The position numbers and the translations under genes were made by a program. Positions 34,821 to 43,903 of a DNA stretch of 64,000 nt are shown piece by piece; positions within the stretch are counted from its first letter, which is position 1, and each line of letters starts with the position of its first letter. Below the pieces are notes generated by a model. It was not told the DNA's origin and ran no database searches. It was given only the letters and a program-made list of their open reading frames with translations. The stretch covers positions 1,240,001 to 1,304,000 of the forward strand of contig NZ_LT629802.1 of NCBI RefSeq assembly GCF_900106045.1. The letters run 5' to 3'. This DNA is from Pseudomonas mucidolens. GTDB lineage: Bacteria > Pseudomonadota > Gammaproteobacteria > Pseudomonadales > Pseudomonadaceae.

Positions 34821-35674
34821 AGCGGGACATCTTCTTGCCAAAATTTCGTTGCCTGGTAAACCCGCTCGAAATGAGCTGTCGGAGTTTCATCAGGGCGGGC
34901 CTTCCAACGCTCTGCGAGTTTGCCCTCTGGTTCCTTTAAACTCTGGATCAACAAGAACTCCAGTTGCTCCGGCGCTTGCCAACCCCAAGTGTCAGCCAAG
35001 GTCAACTGAGTGCTGAGCCATAGATCGGGGTCTTGTTGTTCAGCAATTCGGGCGTAGGCGTCCAGATGTTCGGCCAGCAAGTAGCGGCGGGCGTTGACCT
35101 CACGTATGTGCGCGGACTGATCGCTCTCAACGGGAACCTCACACCATGCAGGGCTTTCAGGAACTGGATGGTTACCCGGTGCGGGATTGCTGAGCGTTTC
35201 CCAATGCTGACCTTGCCAGTAGCAGACGCTGATAATGGGCCCCAAGTACCCCGCAATAGCCCCAGTGGCTAAGTGCTTCAGTGCGCGGGTCAATACTCGG
35301 TTGTCATGGAACCGATAGAGCGCTTGGTGCGGTCTCGTCCCGACAATCAGACGTTCACGCCAGTGTTTGACCAGCGCCTGTAGCCCTGCCTCAGGTGGAA
35401 CACTGGCAAGCCAGCCCCAGTTCCTTTCAGGCGCCTTGAGCAACTCGTCCAGTTGTCCGTCTTCCGGGTTGTCGATCAGAAACATGAAGGGCCCGGCATC
35501 CGCCATATCGGCGACCGGTGTTTCGCTGTACACGCTGCAATACTGGTCAGGATCTTGAGCGTCCAACAGAACCTGACGGGTTTGGCGTTCGTCCTCAGAG
35601 TCCAGAATCAGACACAGAGAGTGCCCGAGTTGGTGTTGTTCGATCATCCATTGCTGAGGCGGTATATGGGTCAT
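34817..35674 (-). CDS. DUF4123 T6SS effector adaptor/chaperone
   Basis: A 285-residue cytoplasmic protein with the DUF4123 pattern in its N-terminal half (LCLILDSEDERQ … GPFMFLI … LASVPPEAGLQALVKHWR … TRPHQALYRFHDNRVL). DUF4123 (Tap/TEC) proteins bind a specific effector and load it on the matching VgrG. The gene overlaps vgrG by ATGA upstream and the immunity gene by ATGA downstream, so the three are tightly coupled. The adjacent lipase is the likely client. Confidence 0.92.
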   Translation of the reverse strand: MTHIPPQQWMIEQHQLGHSLCLILDSEDERQTRQVLLDAQDPDQYCSVYSETPVADMADAGPFMFLIDNPEDGQLDELLKAPERNWGWLASVPPEAGLQALVKHWRERLIVGTRPHQALYRFHDNRVLTRALKHLATGAIAGYLGPIISVCYWQGQHWETLSNPAPGNHPVPESPAWCEVPVESDQSAHIREVNARRYLLAEHLDAYARIAEQQDPDLWLSTQLTLADTWGWQAPEQLEFLLIQSLKEPEGKLAERWKARPDETPTAHFERVYQATKFWQEDVPL

Positions 35675-37746
35675 GTTGTGGCTCCTTCAGTCAGACAAAC
35701 ACCATTTTTGCAGGCCTCGCAGATCGGGCAGAAATCAGGGCTTTGAACTTTTGAGATGGCCATCAGGGCGTACTGGGAAGGTGCAATCATGGGTGGGAGC
35801 GCTGTGGGAGCCATTAGCGTAGTCAACGCCCCCGGCAATATCGGATTGGCCGCAGTTCCTCCTACAGGGGTACCGCCAAGTTGAATATCGGAGCTGCTGA
35901 AGATCCCACCGGGGCCAATCACGATGTGTTGACCACCGGCCTTTAAGGTAATACTGGCACCCGCATCCAGAATCAAATGGGCCCCGGCTTTAAGGTGAGC
36001 TTCCTGACCTGCTTCGGCGACCAGCGTTTGCCCGACGCGGGTATGACTGCTGTTCGCTACCAATAAGTAGTCGTTGGCCTTGAGCTGAACTTTGCGGTCA
36101 GCGGTGACGGTGCGCTGCTCTTCAGCTTCCAACACGGCGATGCTGTTGCCCTTAATGATTTCCTTACGTTCGTTACCGACTTCCAGACGGCTGTCGTGTT
36201 CGACCTTCTGCTCCATGTCACGCTGGGCGCGTAGGTAGATCAGCTCTTGGCCGCTGCGGTCCTCCAGGTGCAATTCGTTGAAGCCCGTGCTGTTTGGTGA
36301 ACTGCGGCTGCGAAAAACGCTACGGGTTTTGTGGGCGGGCAGTTCGTAGGGGGCGGGGTTAGCACTGTTACTCAGGCAACCGCTGATCAGGGGGGAATCG
36401 GGGTCACCCTCCAGGAATGACACCAGTACCTCCATACCGACTCGAGGGATCGTTACCGCGCCATGGCTGTTGCCCGCCCAACTGGAAGCGACGCGCAGCC
36501 AACAACTGCTTTTGTCATCGGTCTGGCCTTCGCGGTCCCAATGGAACTGCACCTTGACCCGCCCGTATTGATCACAATGGATTTCCTCGCCTCTGGGGCC
36601 GGTAACCAATGCGGTTTGACTGCCAAGTATCCGAGGCTTCTCATAGGCCTGCCGTGAGCGATAGAACACATCCCACGGAGTTGCCGTGAAGGTGTTGCGG
36701 TAGCCCTGATGGAAATCATCCTTGCGGTCACTGGTATCACTGGGAAGGTTTTCCTCCAGCACCTGAGGTTGCAGGCCTTCGTGGCGAATCGAGGTCAGTA
36801 GCCAGAGGTCATTCCACTCTTGGCGCGGGTGTTGGGACAGTTCGAGAAAGTGGCCACTGACCAGTGTGGGTTGATCACTTTTACCTTCGGCCTGACGGTA
36901 ATCTGCACGATGGCCTTCCAGAGCCCTCTGGCTCAACAACTTGCCTCGTTCGCGCTGAGTAAAACCACCGGGGTATTGGTAGTCTTCCAGATCAGGCTGT
37001 CCGTCTTGGGCGGCTGGGCGATAGTCCGCCTCCAGCGCGGTGCGGGCCTTCTCAAAGTCATAATCACGTTGCGTTGTTCGACTGGTTCGGGTCGCAAGGC
37101 GTAGGTTAAAACGTTTGATTACGGGCTCATCGGCGACCAAGCCACTGTCCTGCACATAGGCCGTTGGCCTGCCAAGCTTGGGGAATATGGTTTGGTCGTC
37201 CCCAAATACCAGTGCGTGACCTTGTCGCGAGTGCTGAAAGTGGTAGTGGATCCCCTCTTCCCAGCACAGGCGTTGAATATAGTGCAGGTCGGACTCGTTG
37301 TACTGGACACAGTAGTCCCGTGCTGGATAGATCGAGCCCAACGAAAATTGGTAGGCGTCACTTTGGATGCCATGCTCTTCAAGAATCTGCGCAATGATCT
37401 GTGGGACGGTTTGTTGTTGGAAAATCCGTTGGTTGGTTCGATGCGCCAGATAGGCTAACTGCGGGACCAGCGTAAGACTGTAACGGGTCAGGCGCTTGCC
37501 GGAGTCACCCTGTGCAATGCGGTAAATTTGCCCATGAATACCAGCGTCACTGTCGTTGAATGCCAGAAAGGCTTGCTTGTGCAATAGACTTTCGATGTCC
37601 AGGTCAGGACGTTCGCTGACCAGCTCCAGATCAAAAGAAAAGGGCGCGCTAATGGATTCTTGGCCGGTGAATGAGAGGACCTGAAGGTCGTGCTTGAAGT
37701 CGCTGACGGTTAGGCCGAAATGCGTTTGAGGACTTGCGTTGAACAT
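35671..37746 (-). CDS. vgrG: T6SS spike protein VgrG with Cys-rich tail
   Basis: A 691-residue VgrG. The gp27-like base spans about residues 5-370, with HFGLTVSDFKHDLQVLSFTG at the start, then a gp5-like OB fold (WDREGQTDDKSSCWLRVASSWAG) and the long beta-helix needle (QELIYLRAQRDMEQKVEHDS … AGASITLKAGGQHIVIGPGG). The tail ends with four cysteines at 673, 676, 679 and 684 (CPICEACKNGVC). The ATG at 37746 has AAGGA upstream and removes a spurious 31-residue extension. No other T6SS structural gene is in the window, so this is an orphan vgrG module relying on an apparatus elsewhere. Confidence 0.95.
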   Translation of the reverse strand: MFNASPQTHFGLTVSDFKHDLQVLSFTGQESISAPFSFDLELVSERPDLDIESLLHKQAFLAFNDSDAGIHGQIYRIAQGDSGKRLTRYSLTLVPQLAYLAHRTNQRIFQQQTVPQIIAQILEEHGIQSDAYQFSLGSIYPARDYCVQYNESDLHYIQRLCWEEGIHYHFQHSRQGHALVFGDDQTIFPKLGRPTAYVQDSGLVADEPVIKRFNLRLATRTSRTTQRDYDFEKARTALEADYRPAAQDGQPDLEDYQYPGGFTQRERGKLLSQRALEGHRADYRQAEGKSDQPTLVSGHFLELSQHPRQEWNDLWLLTSIRHEGLQPQVLEENLPSDTSDRKDDFHQGYRNTFTATPWDVFYRSRQAYEKPRILGSQTALVTGPRGEEIHCDQYGRVKVQFHWDREGQTDDKSSCWLRVASSWAGNSHGAVTIPRVGMEVLVSFLEGDPDSPLISGCLSNSANPAPYELPAHKTRSVFRSRSSPNSTGFNELHLEDRSGQELIYLRAQRDMEQKVEHDSRLEVGNERKEIIKGNSIAVLEAEEQRTVTADRKVQLKANDYLLVANSSHTRVGQTLVAEAGQEAHLKAGAHLILDAGASITLKAGGQHIVIGPGGIFSSSDIQLGGTPVGGTAANPILPGALTTLMAPTALPPMIAPSQYALMAISKVQSPDFCPICEACKNGVCLTEGATT

Positions 37747-38207
37747 CCACTGTTCCTTCCAGTCATGTAGCGTAATCCCACATACACGGAACAGGCGAAC
37801 GATATGTCTGTGAGTTTGTGGGAAGCCAAAGCGAGCCAAGCTAACAAGCTATGGAAGGAAAGCATGTAGGATGCGTCTTAAATACGTACTGAATTTTCTG
37901 TAGTTCAGGGTGGCGGTTGGGAAGGCGTTGATACGGGAGTTTTCGAGAATCTGACAGAAAAAAACTCTCTGATCACTTCATTTACTATAAACGCCGTCGA
38001 TTCCTCTGTGCCTCCTCGCACACGTGAGTCTTACAGCGCACGCGCATGGGGCCTCAACGCGCTCGTGGGCGCCTCTGGAAGTCGAAACATTCAGTGTTTG
38101 CGGGATACCATCCGGCCGTCACAAGTTGCGTACCAAGGCCTGTCACAAGCCGTTGCCAAGCACTACTGACCTCACTACGAAGTGGCTCCCTTACTCCTTG
38201 CAGGCAC
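37747..38207. other. Region upstream of vgrG, no gene recognised
   Basis: About 460 bases. The AT-rich part around 37865-37990 probably holds the minus-strand vgrG promoter. Small ORFs here lack ribosome sites and family patterns. No repeat was recognised. Confidence 0.4.
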
Positions 38208-38345
38208 TCAGTCTGCAAACCGAAGGAAATGCGTTTCGCCCAACGATAACGGGCGGTTGAGTTCAGTGACTTCGCGGATGTAATCCCACAACAGGGTGAT
38301 CCGCTTGAGCTTGCGCAAATCCTCGCGGCAGCACATCCGGACTGC
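38208..38345 (-). pseudogene. Possible C-terminal fragment of a LysR-type regulator
   Basis: The minus strand reads REDLRKLKRITLLWDYIREV, then TELNRPLSLGE and a stop at 38208. The pattern of a basic stretch, LWDYIRE and a short tail resembles the end of LysR-type regulators, and codon use is of the host type. The beginning of the gene is absent. The family assignment is tentative; that it is a real coding fragment rather than noise is more likely than not. It sits at the edge of the vgrG module and may have been truncated when that module was inserted. Confidence 0.4.
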
Positions 38346-38355
38346 CCTTTTTTTG

Positions 38356-39444
38356 TCAACGCGCCAGCGCCTGTTTCAGCGGCAAGCGCGCCATGCTGTC
38401 GTTTGTCAGCGATCCCAGATACAGCCAGTCGCCGTATTCGAGCGCCGTGGTGATGGGCGAGTAGTTATCCGCGCTGCCGTCCTGCAGGTTGGCGATCACC
38501 TGCGCATTCACATCCAGTCCCAGCACAAAGGCTTTACGTTCGATGGGCTTGGGCACCACCAGCAGCGCCCGTACGACCATTTGGCGCAGCAGCGGATATC
38601 CGGCGAGACCATCGAGCAGCGGATTGCGTGGCGAATACAGTGCTATCCAGAAGCGGTCCCGACCATTGAAGCTGAGGTTGTCCGGCAGCCCCGGCAGATT
38701 GTCGATAAACAGATCATGTGTACCCGTCTTGTCACCTTTGAGCCAATAGCGGCTGATGCGATAGGCGCCGGTTTCGTTGACCAGTACATACGCCTCATCG
38801 GGGCCCAGTGCCACGCCATTGGCGAATTGCAGGTGGTCCAGCAACACCTCGGTCTGACCGTTGCTGAAGTCGTAGCGCAACAATCTGCCATCACCCCCAT
38901 GTTCGATCACCGCCTCACCGTCCTCGCCGTAGCCCCAGCGGCTCGACGCATCACTGAAATACGCATAGCGTCCGGCGGTGTCCACCGTCACGTCATCGGT
39001 AAAGCCAAAGGCCAAGCCGTTGGCGCTGGTGCTCAAGGTGCTGAGTGCGTGTTGTGGGTCCAGCGCCAGCAGACCCTTGACGGCGTCGGCGATGATCAGG
39101 CGACCGTCTGGATGGTGCGCCAGACCCAGCGGGCGGCCGCCGGTATTGATCAGCACTTCCAGGGTTTGGCTGTCGGGCGCGGTACGGATGATACGGCCGT
39201 CATGCAGGCCCGTGATCAAGAACCCCTGGGAATCCACCAGCAATGCCTCGGGCCCATCGATGTCCTGCGCGCCGACACGTTGGACGTCCTTGAGACGCTG
39301 GTTTTCGGCATAGAGCCCGTCTTTCATCGACGGTGCCTCGGGAGGTCTCCAATTGACCGGCTGGACCTTGGTCGGCATCAGCAGCAAAAAGGCCGCGAGC
39401 ACGATCAGGACCAGCAGCAGTAGGCGCCGGATACTCTTGCTCAT
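38356..39444 (-). CDS. SMP-30/strictosidine-synthase-like protein
   Basis: A 362-residue protein with an N-terminal signal anchor (about residues 7-24) and a six-bladed beta-propeller of the SMP-30/gluconolactonase and strictosidine-synthase-like kind (GPEALLVDSQGFLITGLHDGRI; FANGVALGPDEAYVLVNET; GLPDNLSFNGRDRFWIAL). The closest general type is the membrane-anchored APMAP-like group, which has lactonase or arylesterase activity. The ATG at 39444 overlaps the stop of the sterol-desaturase-like gene (ATGA), so the two are coupled. Its substrate is unknown. Confidence 0.85.
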   Translation of the reverse strand: MSKSIRRLLLLVLIVLAAFLLLMPTKVQPVNWRPPEAPSMKDGLYAENQRLKDVQRVGAQDIDGPEALLVDSQGFLITGLHDGRIIRTAPDSQTLEVLINTGGRPLGLAHHPDGRLIIADAVKGLLALDPQHALSTLSTSANGLAFGFTDDVTVDTAGRYAYFSDASSRWGYGEDGEAVIEHGGDGRLLRYDFSNGQTEVLLDHLQFANGVALGPDEAYVLVNETGAYRISRYWLKGDKTGTHDLFIDNLPGLPDNLSFNGRDRFWIALYSPRNPLLDGLAGYPLLRQMVVRALLVVPKPIERKAFVLGLDVNAQVIANLQDGSADNYSPITTALEYGDWLYLGSLTNDSMARLPLKQALAR

Positions 39445-40124
39445 GGCAATTCCTGCGGGTCTTTGGCGCGGTCGGTGGGTTCCCAATACAGGGTTCCGAA
39501 CAGGTAGTCCATCAGTGGCAGCACGATATTGAAGTTGCGCCCTTGCATCAGCTCGCGACGGTGGTGCAGTGCATGCAGGTGACGCATCTGCTTGATCCAG
39601 GGCAGGCGCGCCAGGGGATGATTTTCATGCAGATGTTCGCAGGCATGAAAAACTTCATAGAGCAGGTAGCCGAGGATCATGCAGCCTGCGAACAGCCCGG
39701 CGACGTTGGGGTTCAGTTGCTTGAGCAGCCACCATGTGGGGAGGGTGATGGCCAGGCTGTGCAGGACGATCAACCACGCAGGAAAGAGGATCACGCGCCA
39801 GTCTCTGGGGCTGTCGAAGGTCATATGGCCGGGGCTGAAAAAGCTGTGGTGGTCGCCCGTATGGCGGGCGTAGAACAGCCTGGCGAAGCCGTGTTTGTGA
39901 TGGCCCAGGTGACGGTGAACGAGGTAGATGCACAGGTTGAAGAACACCAGTGTCACGGGAATGGTCAGCCATTCCCAAGGCTGGATCTGATAGGTGCTGC
40001 GCCAGGACAGCGTGATGCGCAGCAGGCCGTAGCCGAGAACGAAACCAGCATGCAGCCAGGGGTTGTAGCGTGGGTGGATACCGGCGCGATAGCGTTCGCG
40101 AAAGGTGTCGGTGGGCTGGGGCAT
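39441..40124 (-). CDS. Sterol desaturase/fatty-acid hydroxylase family protein
   Basis: A 227-residue integral membrane protein with about four hydrophobic segments and the His clusters that bind a di-iron centre: HRHLGHH, HTGDHH, HENH and HALHH. It belongs to the fatty-acid hydroxylase superfamily, which hydroxylates or desaturates lipids using O2. It is translationally coupled to the beta-propeller protein gene, a pairing that suggests work on a shared lipid or lactone substrate (inference). It is divergent from the polyol transporter operon. Confidence 0.88.
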   Translation of the reverse strand: MPQPTDTFRERYRAGIHPRYNPWLHAGFVLGYGLLRITLSWRSTYQIQPWEWLTIPVTLVFFNLCIYLVHRHLGHHKHGFARLFYARHTGDHHSFFSPGHMTFDSPRDWRVILFPAWLIVLHSLAITLPTWWLLKQLNPNVAGLFAGCMILGYLLYEVFHACEHLHENHPLARLPWIKQMRHLHALHHRRELMQGRNFNIVLPLMDYLFGTLYWEPTDRAKDPQELP

Positions 40125-40323
40125 GGCGGGCTCGTTGTGTTTTTTTTGGAATGGGATGAGCTTAGTGGGTTGTGGCGATTGCGCCAGGGACGATCAGGTG
40201 GTGGACGCGGGGTTGGGGCGTCTATTCATGGCTGCGGTCACGGCGGCCACGGACAGGGACTCACCCCTCAAAAAAGCACAACCCCCCTTGCGACCCCCAC
40301 ATTTCTTTGCTAGTTTCACACAA

Positions 40324-40341
40324 AATGTTAACGATAACATT
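40324..40341. promoter_or_regulatory. LacI-type operator before the polyol operon
   Basis: AATGTTAACGATAACATT is an 18-base palindrome with one mismatched pair and a central CG, the classic form of LacI/GalR operators. It lies 36 bases before the first gene of the transporter operon. The LacI-family gene at 47311-48315 is the likely partner. Confidence 0.75.
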
Positions 40342-40377
40342 TGCTCTAAAAACAAAAACAAGACAGAGATCACCGCC

Positions 40378-41304
40378 ATGAAAATGCTTCCGAAAACCCT
40401 GGGTTTATTGGCTCTAAGCATCACTATCGGCACTGCCACCCTTGCCCGCGCCGACAGCAAAACCGCGCCCATCCGCATCGGCGCCTCGTTCCAGGAAATC
40501 AACAACCCTTATTTCGTCACCATGAAAAACGCCCTGGAAGAAGCCGGCGCGACCATCGGCGCGAAACTGATCATCACCGACGCCCGCCACGATGTGTCCA
40601 AACAGGTCAGCGACGTCGAAGACATGCTGCAAAAAGGCATCGATATCCTGTTGATCAACCCCACCGATTCGGTCGGCGTGCAATCCGCCGTCAAGTCAGC
40701 CCATGACGCCGGTGTCGTAGTGGTCGCGGTGGATGCCCAGGCCGACGGCCCACTGGATTCCTTCGTGGGGTCGAAGAACTTTGACGCAGGCTTCCAGGCC
40801 TGTGAGTACCTGGCCAAGAACATTGGTAACCAAGGCAATATCGCGATCCTCGACGGCATCGCCGTGGTGCCGATCCTGGAACGCGTGCGCGGTTGTAAAG
40901 AGGCCGTGGCCAAGCACCCTGACATCAAGATCGTCAGTATCCAGAACGGCAAGCAGGAACGTGACCAGGCGCTGACTGTTACCGAAAACATGCTCCAGGC
41001 CCAACCGACCCTCAAAGGCATTTTCAGCGTCAACGACAACGGCTCTCTCGGCGCGCTGTCGGCCATCGAGGCCAGCGGCATGGACGTCAAGCTGGTGAGC
41101 GTCGACGGCGCGCCGGAAGCGATCAAGGCGATCCTCAAGCCCGGCAGCAAATTCATCGCCACCTCGGCGCAGTACCCTCGCGACCAGATCCGCCTGGCGC
41201 TGGGCGTTGCCCTGGCGAAGAAATGGGGCGCGCAGGTGCCGGCCAGTATTCCGGTGGATATTGCCCTGATCGATCAGGCCAAGGCCAAGGACTTCAGTTG
41301 GTAA
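40378..41304 (+). CDS. Sugar/polyol ABC transporter, periplasmic binding protein
   Basis: A 308-residue periplasmic protein of the RbsB type. The signal peptide ends near ARA|DS; the ligand domain starts with IRIGASFQEINNPYFVTMKN and holds GVVVVAVDAQADG and IFSVNDNGSLGAL. The ATG at 40378 is correct; the long upstream ORF extension runs through the operator. It is the first gene of the operon. A strong hairpin after it probably raises its level relative to the membrane parts. The ligand is likely a polyol or small sugar, judged from the catabolic genes that follow. Confidence 0.92.
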   Translation: MKMLPKTLGLLALSITIGTATLARADSKTAPIRIGASFQEINNPYFVTMKNALEEAGATIGAKLIITDARHDVSKQVSDVEDMLQKGIDILLINPTDSVGVQSAVKSAHDAGVVVVAVDAQADGPLDSFVGSKNFDAGFQACEYLAKNIGNQGNIAILDGIAVVPILERVRGCKEAVAKHPDIKIVSIQNGKQERDQALTVTENMLQAQPTLKGIFSVNDNGSLGALSAIEASGMDVKLVSVDGAPEAIKAILKPGSKFIATSAQYPRDQIRLALGVALAKKWGAQVPASIPVDIALIDQAKAKDFSW

Positions 41305-41313
41305 ACCGCCCAC

Positions 41314-41334
41314 GCCCCGCGTCACTCGCGGGGC
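41314..41334 (+). terminator. Intercistronic hairpin after the binding-protein gene
   Basis: GCCCCGCG and CGCGGGGC form a perfect eight-pair stem with a five-base loop, nine bases after the stop codon. There is no T-run. Such hairpins often protect upstream mRNA or partly terminate transcription, so the binding protein is made in excess. Confidence 0.6.
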
Positions 41335-41367
41335 ACAAGGCACGCTTATGAACGAGAGGTCGGCGGT

Positions 41368-42876
41368 ATGAGCAGTCTTCTGCAACTGGAAAATATCTGT
41401 AAGCGCTACCCCGGGGTACAAGCCCTCAAGTCCATCAACCTGCAAGTGGAGCGCGGCGAAATTCATGCGTTGCTCGGGGAAAATGGCGCGGGTAAATCGA
41501 CCCTGATGAAAATCCTCGGCGGTGTCGAGCATCAGGACGAAGGGCGGATCCTTATCGACGGCCAGGCGCAACAGTTCGCGACGTATCGGGATGCGATTGC
41601 CGCGGGTATCGGTATTGTGTTCCAGGAATTCAGCCTGATTCCCTACCTCACGGCGGTGGAAAATATCTTCCTCGGCCATGAGCTGCACAACCGCTTTGGC
41701 CTGTTGCGCAAACGCGACATGCATGAGGCATCCGCAGCGTTGTTCCAGCGTCTCGGCGTCACCCTCGACCTGCAATGTCCGATCAAGCACCTGAGTGTGG
41801 CCGAGCAGCAGTTTGTCGAGATCGCCAAGGCCCTGGCCCTGGATGCGCGCTTGCTGGTGCTCGACGAGCCGACCGCGACTCTGACACCCAACGAGGCCGA
41901 GTTGCTGTTCGAGATCATGCGCGAACTCAAGCGTCAGGGCGTGGCGGTGATTTTTATCTCGCACCATCTGGAGGAAATTTTCCAGGTCTGTGATCGCATC
42001 AGCGTGCTGCGTGATGGCGGTAACGTGGGCGTCACCGATGTGGCCGACAGCGATATCGAGCGTTTGGTGGAGATGATGGTAGGCCGGCGCCTGGAATGCA
42101 GCTTCCCGCCCAAGCCAAGCCACGAGCGCGGACCGCTGCTGCTGGAGGTCAAGGACATCCAGCTGCAACGCAACGGCCCGCATAACCAGTTCCAACTGCA
42201 CAAGGGTGAGATCCTCGGTTTTGCCGGGCTGGTGGGTTCCGGTCGCACCGAGCTGGCGTTGGGCATGATGGGGGCGCTGCCCTCGGTGACCAAGGACGTG
42301 TGGCTGCGGGGTGAAAAAGTCAGCCTCGGTGATCCGGCGCAGGCCTTGGCCCATGGCATCGGCTTGTTGCCGGAAAGTCGCAAGAGCGAAGGCTTGATCA
42401 CCGATTTCAGCATTCGCGAAAACATCTCGCTGAATAACCTGCACAAATACCAGGGCGCCAGCGGGCTGATCGACAAGGGCAAGGAGTGCGCCAGTGTCGA
42501 AGCGCTGATGCGCCAGCTGTCGATCAAGGCACCCAGCGGCGAAAGTCGGGTGTTCAACCTCAGCGGCGGCAATCAGCAAAAAGTGGTGATCGCGCGCTGG
42601 ATCAACCACCACTGCGATGTGCTGGTATTCGACGAGCCCACTCGAGGCATCGACGTCGGCGCCAAGGCACAGATCTATGGGCTGATGCGCAAGCTCACCG
42701 AGCAAGGCTACGCGATCATCATGATTTCTTCGGAACTGCCGGAAATCATCGGCATGTGCGACCGCGTCGCGGTGTTCCACAAGGGCGCCATTGTCAAGGT
42801 ACTGGAAGCGTCCGACGTCAACCCACAAGAGGTCATGCGCCATGCAACAGGGGGCTCCAGTGAATCCGTCCATTAA
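41368..42876 (+). CDS. Sugar/polyol ABC transporter, ATP-binding protein (RbsA-like)
   Basis: A 502-residue double ATPase. Domain 1 has Walker [10 protein letters not shown] and signature LSVAEQQ with [11 protein letters not shown]. Domain 2 has a degenerate Walker A (GLVGSGRTE), signature LSGGNQQK and [11 protein letters not shown]. This two-domain form is typical of CUT2 carbohydrate importers. It follows the binding-protein gene and overlaps the permease gene. It powers uptake across the inner membrane. Confidence 0.94.
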   Translation: MSSLLQLENICKRYPGVQALKSINLQVERGEIHALLGENGAGKSTLMKILGGVEHQDEGRILIDGQAQQFATYRDAIAAGIGIVFQEFSLIPYLTAVENIFLGHELHNRFGLLRKRDMHEASAALFQRLGVTLDLQCPIKHLSVAEQQFVEIAKALALDARLLVLDEPTATLTPNEAELLFEIMRELKRQGVAVIFISHHLEEIFQVCDRISVLRDGGNVGVTDVADSDIERLVEMMVGRRLECSFPPKPSHERGPLLLEVKDIQLQRNGPHNQFQLHKGEILGFAGLVGSGRTELALGMMGALPSVTKDVWLRGEKVSLGDPAQALAHGIGLLPESRKSEGLITDFSIRENISLNNLHKYQGASGLIDKGKECASVEALMRQLSIKAPSGESRVFNLSGGNQQKVVIARWINHHCDVLVFDEPTRGIDVGAKAQIYGLMRKLTEQGYAIIMISSELPEIIGMCDRVAVFHKGAIVKVLEASDVNPQEVMRHATGGSSESVH

Positions 42877-43834
42877 TGCCGTCGACACCCGCCGACTGCG
42901 CCTGAGTCTGGCGCGACTGGTCCGTTCGCCGGCGTTCTATCCGTTTGTTGGCTTGCTGGTCGTCACCCTGGTGATGATCTTCGCCAGTGACAATTTCCTC
43001 ACCGCCAGCAACCTGTCGAACATCGCCCGCCAAGTCTCGATCAACGCGATCATTGCGGTGGGCATGACCTGCGTGATCCTGACAGGCGGCATCGATCTGT
43101 CCGTAGGCCCGGTGATGGCGCTGTCCGGCACCTTGACCGCCGGCTTGATGGTCGCCGGCCTGCCGCCGGGCCTGGCAATTGGCGCGGGGATGCTGATTGG
43201 CGTGGCTTTTGGTATCGGCAATGGTTTTTTCGTTGCCTACCTGCATATGCCGCCGATTATCGTCACCCTGGCGACCATGGGCATCGCCCGTGGTTTTGGC
43301 CTGATGTACACCGACGGTTATCCGGTCTCCGGGTTGCCCGAGTGGTTCGGCTTCTTTGGTCGCGAAAGCCTGTTCGGCCTCCAGGTGCCGATCCTGATCA
43401 TGCTGGTGACCTACCTCGTGGCCTATGTGCTGCTGCAACACACCCGTATCGGCCGCTACATCTATGCTATTGGCGGTAACGAAGAAGCGGTGCGTTTGTC
43501 CGGCGTGCGGGCGGCGCGCTTCAAGTTGCTGGTGTATGGCATCAGTGGCTTGACCGCGGCGATTGCCGGCCTGGTGCTGACCTCGCGACTGATGAGCGGC
43601 CAACCCAACGCCGGGATCGGCTTCGAACTGGATGCAATTGCCGCCGTGGTGTTGGGCGGCGCCTCGATTGCCGGTGGGCGCGGGGTGATTGTCGGCACCT
43701 TGCTCGGCGCGATGCTGCTGGGCGTGTTGAACAACGGTTTGAACATGCTCGGGGTCTCGCCCTACGTCCAGAGTGTGATCAAGGGCGGGATTATTTTGCT
43801 GGCGATCTTTATCAGCCGTCAGCGCCACAAGTAA
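42842..43834 (+). CDS. Sugar/polyol ABC transporter, permease (RbsC-like)
   Basis: A 330-residue inner-membrane permease of the BPD_transp_2 family with eight to ten transmembrane helices. Recognisable blocks are [23 protein letters not shown] and [16 protein letters not shown]. The ATG at 42842 follows GAGGT and overlaps the ATPase gene by 35 bases; a GTG at 42860 after AGGGGG is an alternative. It completes the transporter with the binding protein and ATPase. Confidence 0.92.
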   Translation: MQQGAPVNPSINAVDTRRLRLSLARLVRSPAFYPFVGLLVVTLVMIFASDNFLTASNLSNIARQVSINAIIAVGMTCVILTGGIDLSVGPVMALSGTLTAGLMVAGLPPGLAIGAGMLIGVAFGIGNGFFVAYLHMPPIIVTLATMGIARGFGLMYTDGYPVSGLPEWFGFFGRESLFGLQVPILIMLVTYLVAYVLLQHTRIGRYIYAIGGNEEAVRLSGVRAARFKLLVYGISGLTAAIAGLVLTSRLMSGQPNAGIGFELDAIAAVVLGGASIAGGRGVIVGTLLGAMLLGVLNNGLNMLGVSPYVQSVIKGGIILLAIFISRQRHK

Positions 43835-43903
43835 ACCGGTTATTTCCACGCGGCCATACCGGTCGCGCCGGGTTCTCTCATGCTCAAAAAAGGTCAGCAC
43901 ACC

